NCBI GenBank assembly: GCA_001662425.1
Contig: BDDC01000942.1
Span: 8,266 to 38,018, forward strand
Direction of reading: 5' to 3'
DNA length: 29,753 bases
Origin: Chlamydomonas sphaeroides
Taxonomy: Eukaryota; Chlorophyta; Chlorophyceae; Chlamydomonadales; Chlamydomonadaceae
Part shown: one piece after another, positions 1-8,929 of the stretch
Layout of the letters: the number at the start of each line of letters is the position of its first letter
How positions within the stretch are numbered: position 1 is the stretch's first letter
Notes under the pieces: model-generated
What the model was told of the DNA's origin: nothing
The model's database searches: none
What the model saw: the letters and a program-made list of their open reading frames with translations, nothing else
Program-made: the position numbers and the translations under genes

Positions 1-201
1 TAGGGGCAAATCTGGGGTTCTGCAGGATACTGTGTTGTTGTGCAGCCCTGTCATTAGCATAACTGCCGCTGCTGTCTGTAATAAAAGTGTCAACTGGTGG
101 CCCGGCAGCAGGGGGCGGAGCACGAGTGAGGAGCGCGAGGCGTCAGGCGTCGGGGGCCGGCACCCGGCAGAGGGCCGCCGGGGGCCGGCAGGCCTGCTTA
201 G

Positions 202-782
202 ATCTCCTCCTTCGCGAAGCCGCAGGACTTCCCTGACGATATTGCCGAGCCGGTGGGCAACCAGGACAGCGGCAGCGGCAAAGCAGAGTGGGAGCTGGGC
301 GTGGCCGAGCGCGCCGTGGCGGCGCCCGAGGCGCACCCTGGAGGCAGCCCGCGGCCGGACGCGCAGCACTGCCACACGTGCGGGGCGCCCGGCCCAGCGC
401 CGGCGCCGGCAGCCGCGGCTGCGGCTGCGGCCATGGGCCGGCGCGTCGCGCGATGGCTGCACGGCCCCGACGGCAGCAAGTACGCCGGCGGCCTGCTGTG
501 CACCGGCTGCTACGCCGGCGTCCATTCGGCACACTACTCGGAGGATGTGCGGCGGGTGCGCGAGGAGTGGGGCGCGCTGCGCGGCGAAGGGTGGCGGCGC
601 CGGCAGCGCGTAGCCAGGGGCACTACACGGCGGAGGCGGAGGCGGCAAGGGCCGGCACCAGGGCCGGCGCGCCAAGGCGGCGGCAGCCGCGGCGCGCGGC
701 GCCAAGAAGCGCAAGGCGGCGCAGGTGGGCGCACGGGGGCTCGCAGCAGGAGGCGGAGGAGGCGCAGGCGGTGGACGAGTGA
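202..782 (+). CDS. GATA-like zinc-finger protein, 3' part, 5' end outside window
   Basis: The reading frame opens right after a splice-acceptor-like CTTAG ending at 201, so earlier exons probably lie before the window. It begins ISSFAKPQDFPDDIAEP and reaches a CHTC...CTGC pair of cysteine knuckles (about 370-510), with a WLHGPDG segment between them. This matches the order of a GATA finger (CxxC, W, GPxG, LCxxC), but the loop between knuckles is about 39 residues instead of 17-20 and carries an alanine run. The LCNACG signature is altered to LCTGCY. A helix-like segment (SEDVRRVREEW) follows. Beyond about 590 the frame is unresolved: one frame has a basic KKRK stretch (possible nuclear signal, about 695-720) and another ends in EAEEAQAVDE at a stop at 780-782. 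The likely role is a nuclear DNA-binding protein. That is inferred from the finger only, and another treble-clef zinc finger is possible. Confidence 0.45.
591..746 (+). other. Two very short GT-AG segments in the zinc-finger gene
   Basis: Positions 591-613 (23 nt) and 725-746 (22 nt) each begin with GT and end with AG. Removing the first joins the zinc-finger frame to the frame that stops at 782. Removing the second joins the KKRK-coding frame to the same stop. Both are shorter than any intron I would expect to be spliced, and no single model uses both. They may be chance, indels in the assembly, or unusually small introns. Confidence 0.25.
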
Positions 783-944
783 GCAGCAGGGTAGAGGGCT
801 GAGGGGCAGCGGCTCCGGGGGTTGGAGCCAGGGCTGCGGGCGCCGCGCACCGCTTCTTCAACCCCAGCACCGAGGCGCATGACAAGAGCCCGAGCGGGGG
901 CCCGGGAGGCCGGCTTTCTATCGAGAGTGGGTCCGGCGGCTCAC

Positions 945-1456
945 CTTCGCAAACGCGGCATCCCAGGTTGCGGACTGGATGTCTGCCAAACCCTTGCGGT
1001 CCTCAATTTTGTATTCACGAATCTGCGCAGCCAGCGAGGACCAAAGGCGGTTAACCTGGGGTTACGCATAGCGGCCAAGTGGCTGTGGCGGCTGGGGCAT
1101 GCGTAGGCTCCGTGGGCGCCGTGCAGCGCGGGCGAGGTCGGGTAGGTGAGGTTTCGCGGCACGCTCGCCACGGCATGCAGCGGCTCGCCGTGGCCTGCGG
1201 CGCCTCGTTCTCTGGGCAACTACCGGACTATACGATGGGGTCGCGAGGGGTTGCTAAGCACCAGCGCGATCCTAGCCGATGGCCGCGACCTGCCGGCCCA
1301 GAAGGCTGGTGTTAGCGTCCTCGCTTCTGTGCATATTTTCACCTTGAGATTCTCGAGCCATATCACGCATTTCCGCACGGACTCCGGCGCAGCGAACGAC
1401 ACTTCGCCATGAGGGTACTTGAGGGCACGGAGCTGAAATGCTAGCAGCGCCGACAT
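945..1456 (-). CDS. RTRAF / CLE (C14orf166) homolog, first two exons only
   Basis: Exon 1 is 1343-1456 (38 codons from the ATG at 1454-1456) and includes VRKCVIWLENLK. It ends at a GTGAAA donor. Exon 2 is 945-1022 (26 codons, IREYKIEDRKGLADI...FAK), preceded by a GCGCAG acceptor and followed by GTGAGC. Both junctions are phase 0. Joined, they match the start of human RTRAF in order and spacing (F..FIVWLE..KIR.YKIEDR...L..I...W..F..K). RTRAF is an RNA transcription, translation and transport factor: it binds RNA polymerase II and joins a tRNA-ligase complex and RNA granules. The animal protein has about 244 residues, so about 180 residues are missing here. I found no continuing exon between 1 and 944, where a gene on the opposite strand lies. 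It is either a truncated copy or a gene broken by rearrangement or misassembly. Confidence 0.75.
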
Positions 1457-1882
1457 GCGCTAAACAGCAGGCGATAAGGGATTGCAGACTGGCCAGCGAC
1501 CGCTTGGAGCCAAGGGGGATACGTGCTGCTTGCAGGGTGTTGGTCGCAAAATGTCGAAATGTTTGGTGTGTCGTGCGCTGCTGATATACTACAGTATGAT
1601 GCGGAGATGGGTTGACAGGGGCGATGGAAGGAGGGATTGACAGGGGGCCAGGGGCGATGGGCGAGGTTGGTTCCTGTCGGTTCTTGGCCCCTCCGGCACC
1701 CCTGCCGCTCAGCGTTTCACGCTGGCTACACACACCTAGGCAGGCTACATGGAGCCATACTCCCTGGCAGCGGGGTGCCGGCGTCTGGGGTAGAAGGCAC
1801 GCCAACTGTCAACTGCTTATAACAGCACTTGCAGTCGCGCACGTACGAGCTATATTATCACTGTGGCCTAAATCCCACCACA
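1457..1882. promoter_or_regulatory. Divergent promoter region, RTRAF-like (-) and methyltransferase (+)
   Basis: This 426-bp stretch separates two divergent start codons. For the + gene a TATATTA lies at 1851-1857, some 25-30 nt before the ATG, and a TTATAAC sits at 1817-1823. The second is better placed for a TATA box with a short leader. A degenerate G-rich duplication around 1615-1660 (GGGGCGATGG occurring twice) lies in the middle. I see no coding signal in it. Confidence 0.4.
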
Positions 1883-4800
1883 ATGCTGCGACTCAAGAGG
1901 CTCCTGCGCTCCCGCTTGACCGCGGTGACAATTAGCATCACCGTAGCCCTGGTGGCTCTCGGCATTCTAGTCGTGATGAGTGCACAACGCAGATCGCAGC
2001 GACAGACCTTATGGACGCTGCAGAAGGGCGTTACTTTCGATGCCGGAAGCCTTTGCCACGACTTGTCGCTGAAGGCAAGCACACGCGCGGTTGGTGTGCT
2101 ACCATATCGTGATGCTAAGTCGGCGCATGTCGCTTGTAGGTCTTCAACTCCACCAACGGGTATGCTGCCATCCATCCTCTCTCCCCAGCGCGCCCATACG
2201 CTGCGCTACCAGCTTCAACGCCCCATCACGACGCGACACGCTCAGTGCGCAGCATCTCAGGTTGCCCCGGCGTCTTGCGCTCGCTCTGAACCTCCCGCCT
2301 CCGCCCTTGCCTACCCGCCACCGCCGCCCTCGCTGGGCCATGCGCGCAGCGCCTGCGGCCGCTCATCCGCCCCTTGGGCCGGCTATCCACACACCAACGT
2401 GCTGCCCGAGCTGCTCCTGGAGCTGCTGCGCCTGCAGTCGGGCCGCTTCGAGCAGCTGTTCTACCTGGAAGTCGGCAGCTTCAGCGGAGGTGCGGTATGG
2501 CTGGCCAAGGCGTGGCGCCTGCCCCCGCCAGCGCGACGCCGAACGCCGCGCAGCCTTCGGGTTACCGTACCTTGTGTTATAAAACAAACCCTAGGGCTGC
2601 CTACACCTGTCATTGAGATACGCTTCTGAGCGAACGCGGCCCTGCGGCCTGTGCCGCTGCCTGCCTGGCGTGTCGCCCGCGCTGGACGCAGGCAGCGCGC
2701 TGCGCGCTGTGGAGGCGGCCCGCAACCTGAGCCTGCCGGCGGACCGCTTCTGCCTCATGGCCCTAGACACGTGAGACCTGGGATGGACGTGCCGTGTGTG
2801 GATGTGGGTGCGGGTGTGTGTGAGGCCTGCAGTGTGAGGGCAACAGGCCACAGCCGCGGCGCCGCTACCGGCGTGTGCGCGGCTAGCTAGGCGCCCTGCG
2901 GCGACACACGAGACACGCGCCCCGCCCTGCTGCCCTGCTCCGCAGGTGGCTGGGTAAGGTCTGAGGCGCACGGAGGCATGACACACGGGCACGCACGCAG
3001 GAGAGCCCCGGCCCTTGCCGCGGCTGCGGCCACGCCGTGCCGCGCCCCCTGGCCCCATGCGCGCTCTTGTGCCCGCACCCACGACACGGCCGCCCGTCAA
3101 GCTACCGCCAGCGCAAGGCCGGCAAGCTTCTTGCCCCACGCGGTCCATGCCCGGGCCTCTCCCCCGGCAACACCCCGGCTGCCCCCTCCGCCGGCGGCCG
3201 CAGGCGACACCAACATGATGTCGGGCATGGTCGACAACGGCGCCCCCGTCAACTGGCGCTCCTGGCTCTCCTGGGACGAGCGGAACCAGGCGCATGTGTT
3301 TGACGGTGAGGCCGCCACTGGAGGACCTGCGTGCAAGCCAGGAGTCAGAGCAGGGCAGCTGAGGCAAGCAGCTGCATGGGGCCACGTTGGGCAGCTCGAG
3401 AAACACAGGGCCCGCACCGCACCGACGCCGCGGCTGCCCCTGAGGCGCCGCAGCTGCTGGGCGGGCTTGGTAGCAGCGGTAGCGGTAGCGTGGGTGCCGC
3501 ACCACCCGCAGCACCCCGCACCACACCAGCGCTGCGGCCGTGGCTGAGCGCAGCCCGGCGCTGCAGCCGTGGCTGCCCCGCCTGCCGCCCACCTCCTCCG
3601 CCCCACCTCCTGCTGGGCAGCCTTCTGCGGCAACGTGGCGGCAGCGGGCGCGCTGCCGCTGGTGGTGCCGCTGCGGGCGCCGTCTGTGGTGGGCATCAAG
3701 GTGCTGCAGGTGGGGCGCCCAGCTGTACATTCTTAACTATTGACTTGGCATCTGGCAGTACGAATTTCCACGTAGGGTGCGAGGGGCGGTGTGGGGCCTC
3801 GCACCGGCAATGACGCTCTCCACTGCGCCCGGCCCCAGCGACTGGCCGCCTACCGCGGCCTTCCCCGGCCGCCGCTCATCTACCTGGACTCGGCCCACGA
3901 GGCGCTGGAGACGCTGCTGGAGTTAGCGCTGGCGTGGTAGGGCCTTGGGGCAGCCTGAGCTGGGGGTAGCTGGCCATGGATAGGACGGTTGCGCAACGGG
4001 GTTGCAATGGCGGGGCTTTCAATGATGGACCAGCGTGGAAGCCAGAGAAGGGTGGGTACCTGAGGCAACCGCCGGCGACGCGGGGGGCTTGCTTTTGGGG
4101 GCGGGGGCCCCTGACATGAGCAGCTCGGGCGCCTTGGGTGCGTGCGGCGATGGGGCACTGCAGAGGGCTGCGGCAGCGGGCGGAGCTGCGAGGGGTGTGT
4201 CTACACAGAGGGCTGGGCTCGTCGCCCGGCTGTGAGGCCCAGCTGCTGCGCCGCCTTGCACGCATCGCAGGCAGCTGCTGCCGCCCGGTGGCATCCTGTT
4301 TGGCGACGACTGGTGAGCTTGTCAGCGGAGCGGGGTGGGAGGCCGCGGCATGGTGGCGCTGTGGGCCCAGGAAGGCAGGCCTGCTGCGGGCTGACCGCCT
4401 GCCGCTGGTGGCCGCCACCTCCTCGCCCCGCAGGGTGTGGGAGAGTGTGCGCACGGACGTGGCTCGCTTCGCCTTCCTGCACGTGAGGGCTCGAGCGGAG
4501 ACCGGGCGGGGGCATGCCAGGGGCATACCTTGCTCCTCCCTGCCCGTGGCGCGCACCCGGCCGCCTGGCCGCCGGCGCCCGCCCTCCGCGCGGCCGCCAT
4601 ACACACACCCCGCACGCGCGCGTGTGTTGCCACGCTTTACGCTTGGTGCATCCCAGCCTCCTCATTTCGCTCCCATGCCCACTGCCTCCCGGCCCCCCCC
4701 CCCCGCCCAGGGCCTGGTCATCCAGCTGTACCAGGGCCAGTGGGCACTGCGCAAGCCCACCTCACCGCAGCGCCCGCCGCCCGGGCGGTCGCTGATTGTG

Positions 4801-5088
4801 CAGCTGCCCCCTGCCGACCTGGCGGCTGCGGACCTGCGGCAGCAGGGGGCCGCCGCGCTGCTGTCCGCCCCGCTGCTTGTGCGGGCCGTGGACGGGGAGG
4901 AGGAGGAGGAGGAGGAGGAGGAGGAGGTGGGCCAGGCGCAGGGGGCAGCGGACTACGGGGCAGGGGGCGCGGGGGTAGGTTGGGGTGGCGCGCCGCTGCG
5001 GACAGGGGCGGCGGCGTTCCAGGAGCACAGCACGGCGAGGGCCCTGGTGTGGGCGCTGGGGGAGGAGCCCGGTGGGGCGCCGGGGTAG
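1883..5088 (+). CDS. Membrane-anchored SAM-dependent methyltransferase-like protein, nine exons
   Basis: Predicted exons: 1883-2494, 2631-2770, 2946-2953, 3204-3305, 3621-3709, 3839-3936, 4271-4312, 4434-4482 and 4711-5088. They total 1518 nt (505 residues), and phases agree at every junction. Residues 13-33 form one hydrophobic helix behind a basic start, as in a type II membrane anchor. The catalytic part follows the class I methyltransferase order: YLEVGSFSGG (194-203, SAM motif I), LDTWLGDTN (249-257), FCGNV...GALPLV (289 on), IYLDSAH (331-337) and LLPPGGILFGDDW (352-364). A ten-residue glutamate run (443-452, a GAG repeat) lies in a C-terminal tail. This resembles bacterial and algal methyltransferases acting on sugars or small molecules; the substrate is unknown. 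The proline-rich part of exon 1 (about 2085-2390) may hide one or two introns. For example, 2090-2139 is a plausible 50-nt intron leading into another open frame. Confidence 0.72.
2946..2953 (+). other. Eight-nucleotide microexon of the methyltransferase gene
   Basis: GTGGCTGG is preceded by a CCGCAG acceptor (ending 2945) and followed by a GTAAGG donor (starting 2954). It completes the codon left open at 2770 (GAC AC) and supplies T-W-L-G, which runs into GDTNMM at 3204. Without it, neither the reading frame nor the family's conserved DTWLGD motif is restored. Confidence 0.75.
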
Positions 5089-5445
5089 CCGGCCAAGGGT
5101 AGCTGCCTGGGGCGGACCCGGCAGGGAGCCGGCCCCTCGCCGCTGCTGCTGGGCCGGGCTTGGGCGCACGCCAGACCGTCCCGCTTGGCTCTCGTAAGCT
5201 AGTTGCTTGTGAGGTAACCCGAGGTCGCGTCAGGCGAGCGGGGAGTGCAGCGCCAGGCGGCCTCCCGTGCAGCGCCGCAAGTGAGCGACGGCTTGCGGGG
5301 GTCGCAGGGGCCTTTGACAGTGCAGGGGGCGCCACGGCAGGGGTGGGCCGCAGGGTTCATCAAGGTTCAGGTGCATGACACTGCGCTTGGCGCATCGCGG
5401 CGAGGAGCACGGGGCAAACGTGGCAGTTGGGCAGCGGCGTGCTAT

Positions 5446-5597
5446 CGTGACAGCCTTCGTTCGCCAACTTCGCAGGTCTTCGCAGCGGCTCCACACATGC
5501 ATGTAATGTAGCCGTATAAGTGCTCAACTTGATACGATTACCAACCGGGGACGCTCCGGGCAGGCTCGCGTGACAGCATTCGTTCGCCAACTTCGCA
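5446..5597 (+). repeat. 29-bp direct repeat, two copies 123 bp apart
   Basis: The units are 5446-5474 and 5569-5597, starting CGTGACAGC and ending CCAACTTCGCA. They differ at one base. After the units, both copies continue into a CGGCTCC motif, but the first copy carries a 10-nt extra piece (GGTCTTCGCA) before it. The copies flank the predicted polyadenylation signal. Confidence 0.9.
5502..5506 (+). terminator. Polyadenylation signal TGTAA of the methyltransferase gene
   Basis: TGTAA is the usual polyadenylation signal in chlorophycean algae. This one lies 414 nt after the stop codon at 5088 and about 210 nt before the next gene, which is a normal position for this group. Confidence 0.5.
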
Positions 5598-5719
5598 ACG
5601 GCTCCCCAGGCGTAGTGTGCGTACTCGATGCAACTGCTGCACACCACATAAACAACAGAACTCCACCTGCCAATGATAATTTAATGAACTGGGTATGAGC
5701 ATCCGAACACAGCTCCACC

Positions 5720-7621
5720 ATGCAGCTCGAACCTGAGATCTGGCAGCAGCTACCCTTTCCTCTGCTACTGAAGGTTGCTGAGAATGTTGATAGGAATGAG
5801 CAGGCAGGAACATGGCGCCTCGTCAGCCGCGTTGCCGCCGAGCACTTTGCGCGCCTTGGCAGCATGTCCGTCCAGCTATCAAAGCCCGCGCCAGAGCACG
5901 CCTACGCGGCCAAGTGGAGTGCTCCTGGCGCCTTGCGGTCGGCGCCTCTGTGGCGACGTCGCAAGCTGCTCGCGCTCACGGCCGCGAGCGGCGTGCGCCC
6001 CAACCTGGCGCTCTGCGCCGAGGTCGCCGGCTGCACCCTGGAGCGCTCTGGCGCAATGACGGCCGCGGCCCGCGCTGGCCAACTAGACTGCTGCCGCTGG
6101 CTGCGCGCGGCCGGCTGCCCGTTGGAGCCGTCGACACTCATTGCGGCCGCTGGCGGCGGCCACCAACCTGTTTGCGAGTGGCTGTTGGTGGAGGGCGGCT
6201 TGGCCTGGGACGTCGAGGCCGCCGAGGCGGCAGCTGGCGGCGGACACACCGACCTGGTCAGCTGGCTGCTGCGGCGGGGCCCCGACGGCGACGCGCCCCT
6301 GGACCAAGAGCTGCAGTGGGGCCTGCTGTTGGCCGCCGCCGAGGGCTCCTGCGACCTGCCCTCGCTGCGCCGGATGCTCAGCGACCACAGCATGGACATG
6401 GCCTTCCTGGCTCAGGATCCCCGCTTCTCCTACTGCGGCTATAACCTCTTCGCCGGCGCCGCCGCCAGCGCCGCCCCCGACTGGCAGGCAAAGCTGCGGT
6501 GGCTCGCGCCGCTGGTGTTGCCGCCGGGAGAGCGCTTCAAGTATCATGTGCAACAGAGCTTCCCCACCGCGTGCACGCCGGAGCGGCTCGCGGTGCTGCA
6601 GGAGCTCGGCGCCGAGGACATGATGTCGCTGCTCGACGACTACGACTATGCAAACAGCTGGGACCCGGAGGAGGCCATGGCCAACGCGTGCTACGCGGCC
6701 GCCGACCGGGGGGACCTAGGGAAGCTGCGGAAGCTGCTGGCGCGTGGCGCGCGGCCGGACTTCAACCGCCTTCTCGACAGGGCGGCCTGCCGCGTCACGG
6801 ACAGCTATGAGGCGCCCGAGCGCCGGCCGCAGGACGGCGGCGACGCATCCCGCCTGGAGCTGGCGGCCTGGGTGCTGGAGTCGTCGCTGCTGGCGGGCTG
6901 GGCGGCGACGGCTCGCGCGCTAGAGCGCAACGAGGCGGCCGCGTCGCTGACAGTGCACGGCGACCTGCCGCTGATGCAGCGGGCGGAGCAGGTGCTGCTG
7001 GCGGCGGCGGGCGTGGGCGCGGACAGCTTAGACGCACGGGCGCTGTGGGGCCTGTCGCTGCAGTGCGCGGCGCTGGGCGGCTGCGAGGAGGTGCTGGGGT
7101 GGCTGGTGGAGCAGCGCGGCGCGCACCTGTGGTGCCACCCCTCATCATCTCGGCCAGCGAGCGGCCAGGTGAGGCCCGGGCTGCCGTCCTGAGCGGTCGG
7201 CAGTTGTGGCAGCGAGCGGCTGCCAATGAAGTGGGGATGTGGCCGCCGACTTCTGCCGGATGGTATGGCGTCCGGGCAAGTGGTGGTGGCGGCTGCGGTG
7301 CCTCAGAGTGGGTTGCTGCCCCTCGCCTCACACCTTCATGGCTTGTGTCCGCAGGTGACTGGCGAGGCCTTCCGTGCCGCTGCCGTGGAGGGCGACCTGG
7401 CCACGCTGCGGACACTGGCCCGCCTGGGCTGCCCCTGGCACCGAGACGGCAAGACCTTGACAGCCGCAGTGGCGAGCGGCGCGCCGCTGGCGGCGCTGCA
7501 GCTGCTTGTGGAGCTGGGCTGCCCCGTCGACTGGCAGCGCGCGGTAGCCAAGGCGGCCGGCCGGCCGGCGGTGGTCGCGTGGCTGCGCGAGGCGGCGGCG
7601 GCAGAGGGCGAGGAGTGCTAG
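5720..7621 (+). CDS. F-box-like / ankyrin-repeat protein, two exons
   Basis: Exons are 5720-7168 and 7355-7621, joined in phase 0 across a 186-nt GTGAGG...CGCAG intron, giving 571 residues. Residues 4-45 (LEPEIWQQLPF...TWRLVSRVAAEHF) look like an F-box: a short helical domain that binds SKP1 in ubiquitin ligases. Degenerate ankyrin-like units follow (about 110-190, AAARAGQLDCCRWLRAAGCPL and AAGGGHTDLVSWLL; about 322-345, AAADRGDLGKLRKLLARGARP). More lie at the C-terminus, encoded by exon 2 (AAAVEGDLATLRTLARLGCPW...LQLLVELGCPVDW). Such proteins form large families in green algae. A substrate-receptor role is inferred from the domain order only. The ATG at 5720 is the first in frame and gives the F-box its full length. 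There is no clear TGTAA nearby; AATAAA occurs at about 7679. Confidence 0.8.
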
Positions 7622-8929
7622 GCGCTGTGGGCGTGGGGTCGTGTAGGGAGCTGGGGAATGGTGGCAGGGCGCCGGGCAATAAATGGCATGGGAGGCGGCA
7701 GGCAGTGTCAGCGCGGCTGTGGAGGGATGTCGGCAAGGTTGGAGTGTGGGACGGAACGCAGTGACACTCAGGCGCCGAGGCAGCCGCGAGCAGGAGGGCA
7801 ACCGCGGCAGGACACGCCAGGCGTAGGAAACATAGGCAGTGGCTGCAGGGAGGCAGAGCGTACCGGTGGTTGCGAGTGAGCAGGATGCATGCCAACGCGC
7901 AGCTGTGGTCAAACTGCTTCGGCACGACATGCCGAACTTTGTTGGTTTTAAAACATAGCGAGTGTGTGAGATTGTTTGGGGTTACACCTTGCCTCCAATG
8001 CCGAGCGCGGCAGCAACGGGCGCCCGTCAGTGATGCTTAGGCGGACGCCCAAGGGGCGCACAGGGCGACATGCCGAGGGGATGCCCCGGTGTGCTCTCCG
8101 AGCCAACCCACGCGCTCTCCTCGGCTGCCACGGCCAGCGGGCGCCACAAGCCTCCCAAAGCGCACCGCTGCGCAACGCCTGTGGAAGGTCTCACCCAGTA
8201 ACGACGGCTGTGGCCTCATTACCCTGTGACTCTACCTCTCGTCCGATAAGCCTACATAAATCACTCGGCGCCGATGCCGCGTTGTGCCTACAACAGACCG
8301 GAAGCACTGGCGCCCCGCCTCTCACCAAGCACCCTGCCCAACGACACCACCGTCTCACCGTCTTCGGGGCAGCAGCGCAAACAAGACGCCGCCCAACAAT
8401 CGCTGCACCAACCGTGCGCAGCTCTACCAGCGCCCCAAGGCACCAACGCCGTGCGTCGTTTGTGATCATAAGCTTGTGCCCACAGCGGCTCGCTGCAGCC
8501 TAATCCAGGCCGAGCAGCTGTGCCGCCGCTTGGGGCACGTAGCGGCCAGGTCGCGGGACGCAGCGCAGCCCCCACGGGCCGAGCCACTGCTCATCGCCCT
8601 CTTGAGCGCCACACTGGCAACAGGCGGTCCACCGCGCCTCTGGTGGTCACCACGCTGCCTCTGTCACGGCACCCGCCTGCATATGCACCCTCCCATGCGG
8701 CCCTCCCGCCCTACCGGCAACGCTAACGCAGCACCATGCCTCGCAACACCGCAGGCAGCCGCCCCCACCGGCCCTCACCGGCGCCTACCCGCGTGCCGGT
8801 GGGCCCTCACCGGCCCAAGCCGCCGACAAGGCACCAAGCTCTTTGATGCCCTCCGCCCCAACCCCCGCCTCAAGCTCCCGCAACAGCGCGGCTCCCGCCG
8901 GCCGCTGCCTGCCTGCGCCGCTCAGCCGC
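7622..8929. other. Convergent intergenic region, no gene seen
   Basis: This 1.3-kb region lies between the stop codons of the F-box/ankyrin gene (+) and the copper ATPase gene (-), and should hold both 3' UTRs. Open frames here are proline-, arginine- and alanine-rich translations of GC-rich DNA, without recognisable domains or supporting splice sites. Confidence 0.5.
7982..7986 (-). terminator. Possible polyadenylation signal of the copper ATPase gene
   Basis: TTACA on the + strand reads TGTAA on the minus strand. It lies 944 nt after the ATPase stop codon. That is long but possible for an algal 3' UTR, and it is the only copy I noticed between 7622 and 8929. Confidence 0.35.

Larger units (their letters stand above)
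5089..5719. other. Intergenic region between methyltransferase and F-box/ankyrin genes
   Basis: This holds the probable 3' UTR of the methyltransferase gene (to about 5520), two copies of a 29-bp direct repeat, and a more AT-rich stretch (about 5668-5690, TGATAATTTAATGAA) just upstream of the next start codon. That stretch is the likely core promoter of the F-box/ankyrin gene. I see no protein-coding signal. Confidence 0.5.

Noticed and set aside
77..81. TGTAA on the + strand near the window start
   Set aside because: It lies just upstream of an apparent acceptor at 201, so it is probably inside an intron of the zinc-finger gene. No upstream gene is visible to assign it to.
2591..3730. Long minus-strand open frame of 379 codons
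   Set aside because: It is antisense to the methyltransferase exons, rich in Arg, Ala, Pro and Gly, has no domain, and is typical of spurious frames in GC-rich DNA.
4897..4926. GAG repeat considered as a microsatellite only
   Set aside because: It is in frame in the last methyltransferase exon and encodes ten glutamates, so it is described as part of that protein.
6795..7925. Long minus-strand open frame of 376 codons
   Set aside because: It runs antisense through the F-box/ankyrin exon and intron, and its composition is proline- and arginine-rich with no recognisable motif.
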